Shown here one piece after another: positions 49,501 through 62,819 of a stretch of DNA of 64,000 nucleotides. Within the stretch, counting starts at the first letter, position 1; each line of letters starts with the position of its first letter. The notes under the pieces are model-generated. The model was given only the letters and a program-made list of their open reading frames with translations, ran no database searches and had not been told where the DNA came from. Source of the stretch: Rhytidiadelphus loreus (lineage: Eukaryota; Streptophyta; Bryopsida; Hypnales; Hylocomiaceae); contig OX344761.1 in the NCBI GenBank assembly GCA_947034895.1, forward strand, positions 77,375,839 through 77,439,838. The letters are read 5' to 3'. The position numbers and the translations under genes are program-made.

Positions 49501-52358
49501 CCTTTGCATGCAGTTGCGACGTCGGTGGAAAGAAGGACAGCCGATATCTCGCATGCCGATTGATGCAAACCCTGATCTGCGTTACTGTCTACTTCACCAG
49601 CAATTGCAATTGATAAATTGTTGTATTGCGAGGCGCAAGAGGCGGGTTGTAGATCTAGCTTCGCTTGAAAATCTGAGTTCATACGTAGCTCGTGAAGATG
49701 GTTCTTCTCCACAAGGTAATGACAAGCACGCGGCACCCCTGGCATATTTAAATGGAAATCCTCCCGTGCTAGTCTACGCCAAAATAAAGACTGGTGAAAA
49801 TGTTCTTAGACTTGGAGCGGATAGTCCAGCAGCTGACCTTTTAATGTTGGAGACCCGAGAACCAATCTACTCACCCATTACTCAAGTAAGGCATTACTTT
49901 TCTCTGGACTCCCACCGTTTTGGTATAGACTGCTGATTTTCCGCTTGTTCACAAATGGAAAAAGTAAAGTAGAAGAAAAGTGGATCTATGCCACAATTTT
50001 TTTTGACTCATGATGCTGTTCTTCTGCAGGATAACCCTATCATGACAGAGGATGCTATAAGGGAGACTGAGGAGCTTATTCTTCGCACTAGAAGGTGATT
50101 AGAAGAAACGATGCTAAATGAGATCTATTTAAAATTTTCCGTTTGAAATGCATGTATTATACATCAAGTTATGGTGTGATAAAAGGATCTGCAGTTTTAT
50201 AACCTCTCGACTCTGCGTGTGGTGCAGTGTTGGTGCTGGCTGCTCACAGCTCCTATCTGACATGCAAGCTTTCAAGGTAACCATCAAATACATAAACATT
50301 CCTGTACTTGGGTACTTGACAGTTTGCGGAGGTTTCAAGATTTCTATTGGGTGGATCGCATACAAGTAGTTTTTTTCTTGTAATTTCTTAGTTGAGATTT
50401 TTATTTACCGTATTATGGGTGATGAGATCTTGGGTAAAATTAGAAAATTAGTGTCTTTTATTTATTTACTCAGGGTGAATGTTTGGTGACACAGGCTGCC
50501 AATCCTGGATGCATTTTGGAAGACTTTGTCCGTTGGTATTCTCCATTGGACTGGAGAGAAGAACCAGGGTCTGGTCTTATGTTCCAAAGGAGCGCGGAAA
50601 ATGCCGGGGAGGATGCTGCTGTTCGAGGCTACCTCAGTGCACGGATGCAGAGCCAAGGTAGGTGTAAGTCCATGCTTGATCATTTTCAGGAAGCTTTATT
50701 GAACAGAGGCAACTGTTAACTCTATGCATGACTGTGGTAATTTTGCTGTCCTACAAACTTTTGCTCCAACTTGGTTATTTTCACTCCCAGAGTCTGTATC
50801 CGGTGATTTTGTGTAGAGTCTCAGGCCCAGACAATCTTGGCTTCAAAGTCTACCTACTCGACGATGCATGTCGTCCTGAAATGAATGTAGTCATGTGGAT
50901 TTTAATGGGAAAATAATATGTTAAATGGGAAACCAGGGAACTTGTGGCAAGAACTGTGGGCGTCTTCACGACCAGTGCCGGCCCTCAAGCAATCTCCACT
51001 GTTTGATGAGGAGCTTGCTGGGTAAGTTCCTACCCGGAAGTTTGCTAGTTTATCTATCGCATCTGTCGCTGGGTGACTAAACGGCTAGAAGTAACCGTGT
51101 CCATATCCATAAGAATTGAAATACATCATTTTTGGAAGCCTCGAGGAAGTTAACAACAATAGAAAGAGGAATTCATACCCTAGAATTTTGAACAATAAAA
51201 TATGTTCTGAAAGTTACTAAAAATAACTAGTTTGGGCACTTCGGGGTTAATGGATTCAGGACTGCCTCTCTAATATGTCTTCGCCGTTGCTGCGTTAGAT
51301 TTCGTGATTAGGGATTTGGATTGTCCCTCTTGACAAGAGATGAAAAGATAATGACGTTAAACTTGCACCTGCCAGGGAAAGCACCCTTGATGTACTGGAA
51401 AGTGTGGCTCCATCGGATCTTTTTGAGCAGCTCTTTCTGGCTGCGGTATGTTCACAAACTTTTTTTGTCCACGGTTGTCTTACTCTTCTATGAAGTTTTC
51501 TAATTGATACATCGTTATGACATTCTGAATAACTGTTTTTCGGCTCATTTACACTCGATATCACTTGTATGTAGCGTAGAAATTTGATTTCCGTGAGACT
51601 CACTCCATGTTCCCTTTGCTATGACAGCTCAGTGCAGGCTTTGCCATTGCAGAGGCCGCTCCTGTAGCCAAAACAGAGGCACTTGCAAAATGTTTAAGGG
51701 AATGCACTGAGTATGTAGTGAATACTTGTGGTCGGGGGATGAGCACTTCGAAACTTGAACGTCTTTGTGAGGTAATTTCATATTGCGAATTTTGTTTTTG
51801 GATATTGTGAATATAAGTTTCATATTGAAGGAATCCGTAACAGACTCGTCGAAATGTGCTTATGAGTTTTTTTTCTAATCTCTTAATTCCTGAAATTTGT
51901 TGGAATATGTATTACAATTTTGAAGAATTCTTGCGAATGGGTCATAGCATCTTTAGGGCACATCTTTTTACACGTGGTTTGGAAGTAAATTGATATGCGG
52001 TCAAACATTGGTGCAGGTCTATGAAATCATGGAGACCACTATCCATTCCCCACCATGTGATGAACCTGCAGAGGCGGCATCAATGACCCCTGAACCAACT
52101 GTTACTCCAGTTGTTATTTGTGACAAGTATGATTTGCCAGAGCCAATCCCTTTTTTGGACACTGAGAAGGTCATCTTACGGAAGTCAATAGATCATCATC
52201 AGGCTCAGCAGTTTCTCAAGGCAGACTTCGGGCATATGTTCTCACGGATCTTCGAAGTCAAATCCTCTCTGTTCGAGAAGAAGCATTTGAGATCTTTCCC
52301 TGTTGACGAAGACAGGAGGCCAGCCCCAACTGTTTCAGGGGAGTGGACTTTCGTTTAG
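46590..52358 (+). CDS. Rab3 GTPase-activating protein catalytic subunit-like
   Basis: Sixteen exons keep one frame for 792 residues: 46590-46623, 47044-47169, 47331-47449, 47717-47806, 47955-48149, 48326-48429, 48740-48963, 49124-49299, 49514-49885, 50030-50094, 50228-50276, 50474-50657, 50937-51021, 51376-51445, 51628-51771, 52017-52358. The family signatures are in the middle and C-terminal half: LAEIMAGIKTEQGMGEFW, SRMPIDANPDLRYCLLHQQL, QAANPGCILEDFVRWYSPLD and MQSQGNLWQELWASSRPVPA. In animals this subunit pairs with RAB3GAP2 and acts on Rab3 (GAP) and Rab18 (GEF) in membrane traffic; the plant role is inferred. Start MELSLVSKAKSALQNVAAKA is joined across intron 1. Residues about 124-165 contain LWFQYVPKEMKELEFWRRYF, resembling a BSD domain with its FW pair. 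Exon 7 uses the acceptor at 48739, since one at 48710 would give a stop. Confidence 0.9.
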
Positions 52359-53929
52359 ATACTACATATTTCAATTTATACAGACACGAAGCTATAGAGC
52401 TCACAAAGTTGAAGTCCACAATTAACGTTTGTGCTTAGAGCCGTCGATTTTGTGGAGTAAGAATTAGTGAGGGACCCGTGCGTCTTCTGGCTTTTTGTCA
52501 TCTAGCCGGATTCTCAGAGAAAATCGAGAGGTATTCAGCCGAAGGCTACCGGTAAACAACAAGGTTAAACATCGGCTGGAAAATTTAGTTGAAAGGCTTT
52601 GTTTCTCATATCCTGCAGAATCATCCTTCATTTTGCAAGTGTAAATAATCGGGATGTGAGTGGTGTAATGTTAAGTCAATGTCCTTGTTCAGATTCAATC
52701 GAAAGATTGTTAGTGGACTCCTATGCGAAAATTTATTTGACTGTTTTCAAATGGACTATCGTAGTACCGTATAAGAGAATGTTGCTCAGAAGCACGTACT
52801 TTGAATGATACTCTCTTTCTCAAATTGTAAGGGACTAAGCTTTCAAATTTTACTGAATTGGGATTGCCGAGATTGGATGTTGCATGGCTTTGATCGGAAG
52901 CTTTTCATCGTTCTTCCTGTCTTTAAAGGCAGGATTGTTTTTGTTAGAGGAACTCGAAAGATGTACAGTTCCTATTTCTCCCTTAGAATCATGAGGTCCA
53001 AGGATTTCGAGGCTTTAAATAGCAATCGTTGCTTGGTGTGAAACAATTCCTCTTCAGGTTCAGTTTTGAAGGTTTAGTGGAGTGGTTTTAATTCTAGTGA
53101 TGATGTTTAGGTTGGAGTTGGGTATGCAATATTTATATTTATTTTGGTGTATTGATGAATATGGGATGTGCTAGGTTTGAATAAACATGTCTAAAAGCCA
53201 TGAAATGAAGCCACAACACAAGTGAAGTCATCTAATTTGTGTGTGGCTTCATCTACAATTGTATTATTATAATTATTATTTAAAACATAACAACTAACTA
53301 CCGTATGTGTTATACGAGGTGTATATTTATTCTTAATTTTGTAACTGAAAATACAACAATGGAAGGTCAAATCTTCAAATTTGTATTTCAACCAATGGTA
53401 AGAATATTTTAGTAAGGAATTCATGTCTAATGTTTGTTTGTTTTAGTTTGAAAAAACAAATTAATTGATGAGAATTTTGTGTATAAAATAAAAATTGTAT
53501 ATTCTTAAATGTGTAAAATGTTTAACCTTGTTTTGTCTTTAGTGTCTTAAACCTTCATAACTTTCATTTCATTGCAAGTTAAATATATATTGAGGTTGCA
53601 TTGAGGTTGAGATTGAATTTTATAGTATCGTTAGAAAATTAGAAAATTGACATTTCATATTTATAGGCCCAAAGTTCAAATTGCAATAAAATATCAAATT
53701 TTAGGAATTTCTCAGAATTCCAAGTTGGAGTAAAAATTAGATTTGATAAGGTTCATGACATTAGTTGGCCTCAACTAAAGTTCAAAAAAGATTATTTTCA
53801 TAGATAAAATTCAAATCAAGAAAATGGAATAGAAGTCACATAGTGATTTGTGGATTTGCCAATTTCATATGTAGGAAATTCAAAGATAATAAAAAAAGAG
53901 TTCACTTTGATATAGGCCATGTGCTTCTA
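52359..53929. other. 3' UTR of the Rab3GAP-like gene and intergenic DNA
   Basis: Sequence to about 53.1 kb keeps the composition of a transcribed flank. Beyond that it is AT-rich with no gene recognised. Confidence 0.4.
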
Positions 53930-54710
53930 ACACTACAAGGGTCACGGCCAAACATAATTATAACTACTTGATCATCAACTTAGAGAGCCTATTGGACAAA
54001 CACCCTCTCAAGATACACAATGTCTATGCTACCTTCTTGCGACTTCAATCACTCAATGGTCTTATCATCTTCTAGAACCTCAAGCTCTAAGACATGAAAC
54101 ACTGCAACTTCAAAAACAGATGCAAAGATTACATAATCCTAAATCGTAATCAATAGTTTGTGGCACTAGACTTGAGGACAAAAATGATGAGTAATTTAAT
54201 ACAAAAGAGGCATGCACCTTGGCCAAGGAGCACACTTGGTTGAGATCTTACTTGATTGAGCAAAAAAGTTGACCAATCTATGCCCTCTTTTGATGCCATG
54301 CTCCTTTATGAGATAGTAACACGTAATATTGGTGAAAAGGCTTGTTGCTCTACAAGGAAGACAAGGTAGATTTAATGCATGTAGTGAGAAAGGTGGTTTG
54401 ATTTCTAGCAATTACTTCTAGATGTTGAGGCCTAATTAAAAGATCAATGAATTGTTTGGCAAGAAAGGTCTCTCACAATGGTATGCCAACATCATGCATG
54501 CAACAATCCAACGGATCTTTATACAAGCTCTTTGCAAAAGCATACACCATGTACATTGTGTTCCACATCACCACAGAGAATTCAATTTACATCATCTCAA
54601 TGATAGGGATGCACATGCGAAAATGCATCAATGCCAAGAGGTTTATGTTGTTCCCCCAAATTAGTCTCATTGATGACCATATTTTTTGGAATTGGATAGC
54701 TGTGTGAAGG
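53930..54710. repeat. Unclassified diverged repeat, copy 1
   Basis: Shares blocks with about 62820-63420 in the same order (TCAACTTA-AGAGCC, ACAC(C/T)(C/T)TCTCAA(G/T)ATA, CAATGGTCTTATC/CAATGGCCTTGTC, CTCTACAAGGAAGA/CTCTACGAGGAAGA). Probably the remains of an old transposable element. No intact frame. Confidence 0.5.
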
Positions 54711-55271
54711 ATAAATTTTTTGTCAACCAAATTGTCAAAGTAAAAAATAGAGCCCTAAATCCTCCAATCAATTATTACTAGTAGCATAGAGAGTAGTGGA
54801 GTCCTAATGGATTAGTGGTTTGACTTTAGATCTAGTAGATATTCATGATTGTTGAATAATTGAATAATCCAATTGAAAATTCTATAGCAAATCAAAGTAG
54901 CAATTGGTACTTTTGAACCTTTTTAATTATTGATTTTGCAATTTGTTGTCTGTAGTAGCTACACTAAATAGTGAAATTAGGTTGCCCACACTAATTTCTT
55001 GACATTTAACACTAAGTAAATATTTACTATTACTATACAGAAATGTACTACTTCTGAATTAGATTGTTTTTGTAATTGCAACTCATGAACCTCAACATGT
55101 GCAAATGAAAATATTAGTAGAAATATGTGTTAACTTTGATGGCTTGTACAATAACCTTTGTTGGGTAAGGAAATCTAATTGTTAAGGCAACCAAATTTCA
55201 CATAGTTGATGTTGAACAAAGTGGACCATCCTGAAAACATTTCCTAATATTTTAATTAAATTTTACAAATT

Positions 55272-55923
55272 TTAACTCCTAAAGGTTAAAGACTATGTTT
55301 TTCACCAGAAACACTCTGAAGTTGCCATTTCTGATACAAGCACCAAATTTTAGATGAAATTTTTTTTTGGACACATGTAACCATAGGATCTTGTAGCAAA
55401 ATAGTTAGAAAAGATGTGTAAAAAATTTCAGAATTTTTCACTATGTAGATTGCAAGATGATTTACATTTTAAGTGACAAAAATCATTTTTTTGGTCTTGT
55501 GAAAATACGGGCAGCTGCACTTCACAAGATCACATTTGTATAAAAAAAAATGTCCAAAATGGTGGTTACTCTTTGGATTCATTCTTCATGTCAAGTTGGC
55601 TATATGCTCGAAAATTTTTAGATCATTTGGAATTGCACAGCATATGGGAAAAAAATAGTGAGTAGAAAGAAGTACAAAGTGATTCAAAACACTAAATTGT
55701 TAAGAATTTAATTATAAAATTGAAAAATTCCAATCCCAACAGTGTTAATGTAGTAATAAACAATCTACATCATATGTTTTTAATTTTTTCATAAAATATA
55801 AGAAATTGAGTTAAATAAAGGACTCCAAAGTTTATTTTTGAATAAGGAATCCATAACTACCCGCAAACTAGAACATCTCATAACTTTCATCTCGTAAATC
55901 AAAATGGAATGATTCAAAGCTTT

Positions 55924-55984
<61 letters not shown>

Positions 55985-56265
55985 AATCTAGAAAATCAAT
56001 TTCAAATCTTTATTTATTTTAAAAGTAATTTTTAAAGAAGTTTTTTGGGTTGCCTAGGCTACTCATCGCCCATTGAAAATTACATATTATGCAATAACTT
56101 TTGAACCATGTAGTCAAAAGTTATGAAAATTATTGTGCCTTAAAGCTACTCCTTGGGCACACATGTGTGAAATTTTCCAAGAAAAAAAATAAAAATTTCA
56201 TCTACAGTAAGTTGCCAAAAATCGCTATGTTGCCAAAAAATGGTGTTTGGCCCTTTAGGGGTTAA
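55272..56265 (+). mobile_element. TTAACCCCTAAA-ended repeat, copy 3
   Basis: Left end TTAACTCCTAAAGG, right end CCCTTTAGGGGTTAA. Closely similar to copy 4 (long identical runs such as AACACTAAATTGTTAAGAAT), but interrupted by a (TC)n microsatellite at 55927-55983. Confidence 0.8.
55927..55983. repeat. (TC)n microsatellite
   Basis: About 57 bp of uninterrupted TC inside the repeat copy at 55272-56265. The sister copy at 57013 has only ATATATA at this point, so the tract expanded after duplication. Confidence 0.97.
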
Positions 56266-57012
56266 AATATAGTTTTTAGAGTCTAAAGGACCGGGGTATA
56301 TTTTTGGCATACATTGTTTAAATCTACCACTTTTAATGCAATGTTTAAGAAAAAAAATCATCCATACAAACTTGTAATAGACTACTATGGAAATAAGTAG
56401 AAAAAACTTCAAGGAATTTGACAATGGACATTGAACGATTATAGCATTTGAAGCAAAAAGAAAAAGTTTGTTCATAACCTTGTTCAATAGGGTCAACAAG
56501 CTTTAACTCCTAGAATGAGATTTTTGCATAACATATGACTTAGTTTTTTCTTACAATTGCATTTTGTGTGATGTTGGTTACATACCTACCAAATTTATGA
56601 GGTAGAGGATGAGTTTTTCACATGTTGCTTGAAGTTGTCTGCCTTTTCCAAAAAACTTTGGACAACATATATAACTTTTGATTTAGCTAAGCACCCAATC
56701 AAAAATAATAATTATAGAAGCGACAAGCTAAGCGGTACATGTCCACACCTTGTGTCAAACTTTCAAAAAGATCAATTCAAAATTAACTTCGTAGGAACCC
56801 ACCCAAATTTTATAATTGGTCATTTAACAACCACTTGGTTAAAACATTTTGATTTTCACTTTCAAACAAAGCTATTAGAGAAAAAATTTCAAAATCTAGG
56901 AGACTATTTGCATGTCAAAACAAAATCTGACTTCCCATTAAACTCATTATTCAAGAAGCATTCATGACTCCAATCTTCTTATTTTATAAATACCCTAAAC
57001 CATCTTCTTGAA

Positions 57013-57964
57013 TTAACCCCTAAACGTTAGAGACTATGTTTTCACCAAAACTGCTCCAAAACTGCCCTTGCATTTTCAAGCACCAAATTTTAGATTAAAA
57101 CCATTTTTGGACAAATTAAAACCGTAGGATCTCGTAGTAAAATAGTTAGAGAAGATGTTAAAAAATTTCAAAATTTTCTAGCATGTGGATTGCAAGATAT
57201 TAATGTTTGAAGTGACAAAAATCATTTTTTGGGCCCTATGAAAATACGGGCAGCTACACTTCACAAGGTCACATTTGTAGGAAAAAATGTCCAAAATGGT
57301 GGTTACTCTTTGGATTCATTCTTCATGTCAAGTTGGCTATATGCTCGAAAAATTTTAGATCATTTGGAATTGCACAACATATAGGAAAAAAATAGTGAGT
57401 AGAAAGAAGTACAAAGTGATTCAAAACACTAAATTGTTAAGAATTTAATTATAAAATTGAAAAATTCCAATCCCAATAGTGTTAATGTAGTAATAAACAA
57501 TCTACATCATATGTTTTTAATTTTTTCATAAAATATAAGAAATTGAGTTAAATAAAGGACTCCAAAGTTCATTTTAGAGTAGAGATTCCATAACTACCCA
57601 CAAACTATCCCAAACTAAAATTCCTCATAACTTTCATTTCATTAATCAAAATGGAATGATTCAAAGCTTACCACATATATAAAAATCTAAAGAATCAATT
57701 TCAATTTCAATTTTTTTTTAAAGTAATTTTCAAAGAAGTTTTTTTTTCCTGTTCGGGTTGCCCACTTAACACTGAAAATTACATATCATGCAATAACTTT
57801 TGAACCATGTAGTCAAAAGTTATGAAAATTGTTGTGCCTTAAAGCTACTCCTTGGGCACACATTGTGTGAAATTTTCAAAGAAAAAGAAGAAATACTCCA
57901 CTTGTAGTGAGCTGCCCAAAATCACTATGTTGCCAATAAACGTTGTTTGGACATTTAGGGGTGA
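57013..57964 (+). mobile_element. TTAACCCCTAAA-ended repeat, copy 4
   Basis: Left end TTAACCCCTAAACG, right end ACATTTAGGGGTGAAG. Same orientation as, and about 750 bp from, copy 3. Their similarity suggests a recent local duplication or insertion. Confidence 0.8.
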
Positions 57965-58757
57965 AGACCGTTTAGGGATTAAGTCATTCAAAAATTAATG
58001 TTTAAATTTTAAAATGACTTTAAATATATAAATGCAAATCATTTGTATGTTATCAATATTTTTTCCTTTCAATAAATTGATCTTTCATGTGAAACTAATT
58101 AAAATAGAGGAAATCACATGAAGTAATGATATTGTGAAACTAAATAAATGACTTTTAAAGAATCCATTCAAATAGTTCCTTTAAGTATCTCTCATGTTAT
58201 TCCCAATTCTCTTCTTTGTTATGATTGTAAATATTTCTTAATTTTAACCCCTTAAAGACTAGGTGTGGGCCCAATTTTATAAATTAACAAGTTGTATTAT
58301 AAAATTCAATCGAGAATAATTATTTAATGATGATTTTTTTAAAAAAAATGTAAAATATGATTCATAGATAATTTCCAAACGATTAAATCAATATTACACT
58401 AACCAATCTATTCAACAAAATTTGAGACCTAAAACTGAAAATTCTTTTAAAGTTCAAAATTTTATGTTTAAATTATGATTTTTCAAGATTTTTTCAAAAT
58501 CTTATGAAAATGGTGGAATGAAGCTAGGATGAAAATAATGGAATTTTAGAGTCACATGACAAAAAAAATTCTTCCCTTCTTGTAATTTTTATCTATAATC
58601 TCAATTTCTAATGGCATTTTAAATGTAGACAATAGATGATTCATTTAAGAAAATCTCAATCCTACTAAGGATTTTAAAATATTTCTATTAGACAACAAAC
58701 AATTCTTTGGAAACTTTTCAATCCTATCTTAGACACTTGTGAGCTTTGTATTTTTTT
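57965..58757. other. AT-rich spacer, nothing recognised
   Basis: A CCCCTTAAAGACTAGG block near 58248 recalls the preceding repeat family's end, but no full copy follows. No gene. Confidence 0.4.
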
Positions 58758-61188
58758 TAAGTTTTTGACAATTTGCCTTTACAGTGTGAATAGAGATAGG
58801 TTGCAAGATTAAGTTCACATTGGATGCATATTAGAGGCGATTTGTCATTATGAATAGATATTAAAAGAGGCAAATAGTCGGGATAGTAAAAGAGACAATT
58901 TGACTTAGTGCCGTTTGAGTTCTAGTTTCTTTTCGGCGTTTTGCATATAGTTGGGGGCTTCTCTCTCAGTTCTCTCTCTCTCCAGTTGTCTGAGTTTGAG
59001 CTTGTCAAGTTTTCGTGAACCTTTTGTAAATGAACATATTACAACTTAATTAAAAATATACAAATTGTCTGTGGATACTTGTGTTTGTCTTTGTGCGTAC
59101 TTTTTGTGTGGTTTATTGGGTCCAGCGATTGGATCGGTTTTGAGTGTGTTTGGAATTGTTGTGAGATCCATCGATTGGACTCACTGTGTTGGGTGTATTA
59201 TTTAATTGTAAGCCTGTTGTCCGTGTATGTGTCTGTAACAATTTGTCAAGTACAACTCTGGATTCTTTCATTGTCTAATTGCAAGTTTGAGCGATTGTAA
59301 CCAGATGTGGAGCATATGTTGTTATGACTAGTTGTCTTGTTTGATTGATTGAGTTGAATCTGGTCTGACAAATTGTGAGTTTGCTTATGAGAACTGCATC
59401 GTGAATTTTTGGATCTTTTGGATGATGTTGTGGTCAAATTAATTGTCAATGGAGCGGATGCCTGAGTGTTGCTGGAGACAAGTTGTCGATTGAGAGGTTA
59501 AAGAATTGGACGAACAATTTGCCTGGGAAATGCAATCATGAGCCAGATTAGAGCAAGTCTGTGGAGCTGTAGAGTATCAACGGAAGATCAAATAAAACTT
59601 GGTATGTAAATCTTTAACAAATTGTCTTACATGCAATTGTTAAAACATATAAGTCGCAGTACAAGTTGACTTATTTAGTTATCTCTTGAATTAGTTAGCT
59701 TGACAATTTGTCAAGTAAAATTATGGACCAGTGAGTGGACTTGGGTGTATAAATTTGGAAAGTAAGATTAGGCAATTTGACATTGTATTATCCAGTGATT
59801 GGATTTGTTCCATGTACGAAATTATTGTTCTTTATGTTGTTGTGTAATTGTGAATTAATTTCTTGATCCAGTGAGTGGTTGCCTAGAACTGTGTAAAAAT
59901 TATACAAATTGTCTAAAGTCAATCAATTGGATTTTAGCGTATGATCGAACTAAGTCAAATTGACTGTGAAAGTAAACAAATTGTAAGTTGTGGTATTGAT
60001 CCAGTGATGGATTATACTTATTGGTTGTTGTAGACAATTTGTCATTACAATTAACATGTAACAATGATTTTCCAAATTGAATTGGAGTTGATAAAAGCTG
60101 AAAATAATTTATAAATTAAGTGATTTAATAATTTAATACTTGTATTTTCATTAAGACTAATTGTCGTGCTTGTATTATGTGAGATGCTGTGGGTCTGTTG
60201 TACACAGTGAAGGACCAGCAGGTTGCAGACAAATTGTCTTGTGATTTATAATTAAATTGTGAAATTGGAAGTGTGTGTGTTTTTGTAAGTGTATGAATGG
60301 AATGTATGTTTTGCTTGTGAATTAAAATGCATGACTGAGAGTAAGTCTAGAATAAATTATTGTGATTGTTACTTTGTTAAATAAATACCTTTCGGGTTAG
60401 GAAATTTAACAAATTGTCTTTTGATCTCCAATTGATAAGTTTGGGTAATTGAACAAATTGTCAAAGGATTGATTATGAAGAGGCAAGACTGAACTAGTGA
60501 TTAGTTCATAATAGTGAACGGATTGGCATGTGAAGAATTATACTTTAGTTTGGGTGTATGTTAAGATTGACTAATTGCCTTACCAACTAGTACAGTGACG
60601 GTGTGAATTAGTGGCGGAGTGGAAGGGAATTATGCATGTGACAAATTGTCTGAATGTGCAGAGTTTCTAAGCTGGTGAATGCATTGCAATCATGCCCTGC
60701 ATTAGATAGAGACAAATTGTTGTAGGACTGGGACCGGTTTCCACTCATCTAACTAGTAATTAGGCTAGTTAACTAGTGACTGGACAAATTGTTTTGGTAA
60801 CGCAAATCACTAATAATTAAGGAACATGCGTACAATTATATAAATATATATATATTTGCATTTGTCTAGTACTAGATCATGCATGACAAATTGCCAAATG
60901 ACCCGACAAATTGACTATAAATGGCCATAGCACACTAGGCAGGACTGAGACCGCATTTTCATGCGTCCATAGCATTATTTAATGGACTGGCAACCAAATT
61001 ATACGAATGGGTATAAGAATGAATGTGTAGTTTCTTGTTGTTTGTGAAATATTATAGTGAATCCCATCTTAATCTTGAAAACAAGTGACCCTAGTCACAA
61101 TACATTAAACTATTTGACCATTCCCTAGATTTTGAACCTTTATCCCATAGTCTTGGGTGTTTTGTGGAGAAGCGAAAATCTACACTAC
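58758..61188 (+). repeat. 2.4-kb non-coding element rich in CAAATTGTC words, copy 2
   Basis: Counterpart of 35673-37957. Words are mostly CAAATTGTC/GACAATTTGTC here (near 59058, 59626, 59702, 60034, 60230, 60410, 60454, 60641), where copy 1 has mainly CAAATTGCC. CCAGTGATTGGATT-type words occur near 59113, 59165, 59735, 59790, 59866 and 60000. The blocks ACTAGGCAGGACTGAGACCG and TGCATTAGATAGAGACAAAT are shared. A pyrimidine-rich stretch (TCTCTCAGTTCTCTCTCTC) lies near 58962. No ORF of note. Confidence 0.75.
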
Positions 61189-61539
61189 AACACTAAAGAT
61201 TGATGTTTGAAGACTTCAACATAAGATAAAAATTCATCATCAAATATTAATGACATTAGAAAAAAGTAGAAAATGAAATATTTCTTAGAATAATTTCAAC
61301 CCTATGCTTGAAAATTCATGATAGATTTTACAAAGTTCTCAACAAATTCTAGCCAATAATTTATGCTTTTTCTTGTGAATACTTTTGACATTGAAAAACT
61401 AAAAACTAAAAAATCTTCATGAAGATTTCAATACTATCTAAGGATAGACATTTGAAAAAAATTCAGTAAACTTTAATACATGATCAATTGATGTTTATTG
61501 TTAAATGTTGTTGACATTAAAAAAAATAGACAATGACAT

Positions 61540-62060
61540 TTTTTGGCGGCATAGAAATTTTGGACTCCCACTAAAAATATAATTTTTTTCTATTTGAAAT
61601 ATTTAGACAAGATGTATTGGGGAGTAGCCTTAAGGAGCAACAATTTTCATAATTTTTGACTACATGGTTAAAAAGTTAGTGTATGATATATAGTTTCTAT
61701 TGCTCCTCATGTAACTTAAAAAATGACTTTAAAAAAAATAGAATTTGAATTTGGTCTTCTAGATTTTTATACGTGTAGGAAGTTTTGAATCATTCCATTT
61801 GATTGACAAGGTAAAAGTCACGAGGAGTTTTAGTTTGCAGGTAGTTATGGAATTTCTATTCTAAAATAAACTTTAAAGTCCTTTATTTAACTCAAATTTC
61901 AATCTTTTTGAAAAAAACTATAATTATTGGATGTGGATTTTTTATTTTAACATTTTAACCATTGGGATTGGAATTTTTCAATTCCATAACTAAATTCTTA
62001 ACAATTGAGCATTTTAAATCATACTCTATTTTTTTCTACTTACTATTTTTTTCAAGCTAG
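61540..62060 (-). mobile_element. TTAACCCCTAAA-family repeat, inverted partial copy
   Basis: The reverse complement matches the right half of copies 3 and 4 (GTAGCCTTAAGGAGCAACAA, TTTGAATCATTCCATTTGAT, CAATCTACATC-type blocks inverted). Ends are lost. Confidence 0.6.
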
Positions 62061-62819
62061 AATAGGAAATATTTATTGTTGAAATTTTTTATATGTATTT
62101 CCTACTTATTTCTTCAACATATTGTTGAGAATAACAAGTTGTAGGATCTATACTTTGACAAATGAAATCTAACCGTTTCGAAAGAATTAAAATACTTCTT
62201 TTTGAAATCAAAGTATCATGATCTTGCAATTGACAAGGTTTCTTATTCTAAAATTTTAAGAAGATATACTATAACAAGTTAACTAAATGATCCTATAACT
62301 GGATTTGTTAATGAATAAATATAGATGAAGATTTAGCTTTGTTATGGGTTTGGGTACTTTGAAACAATTTTGGACCTAAAAGCATCGTTGCTTTTGAAGT
62401 TAATCAAAGATAAAATTTATAGCAACCTTTACACAAAATATTTGTTGAATCATGTCCACAACAAACAGCATACAACTATGAATTACTCTATTAGTGTATG
62501 TGACACTAATTTTTTGAAGACACTCTAGTTTAAATTTGTGTAAGTTTAAATTTTATATTTCATGCACCTATTCAAGCTAGGATGTCCTTGTTGTTTTCTC
62601 TATTTTCTTCACTAGGAAACTCAATCTCTTTGACATTCAATTGCCCAACCTACTAAAGAACATTGCCCCTATCTTGCCTCTTTCGAAATTCATGCAATAC
62701 ATGCCCAAGAGCAAGGAATACAAATAAAATGTGACATTCACAATCAATAGGCTTCAATTGCCTCTAATCTTGGTTTTCTATCTCACCAACTATAAGTCTC
62801 AATGCTAGATGTGAAACCA

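Noticed and set aside
35673..61188. The two CAAATTG elements as LTRs of one retrotransposon
   Set aside because: They are clearly diverged, about 21 kb apart with a host gene between them, and no primer-binding site, polypurine tract, gag or pol was seen. Solo LTRs remain possible but unproven.
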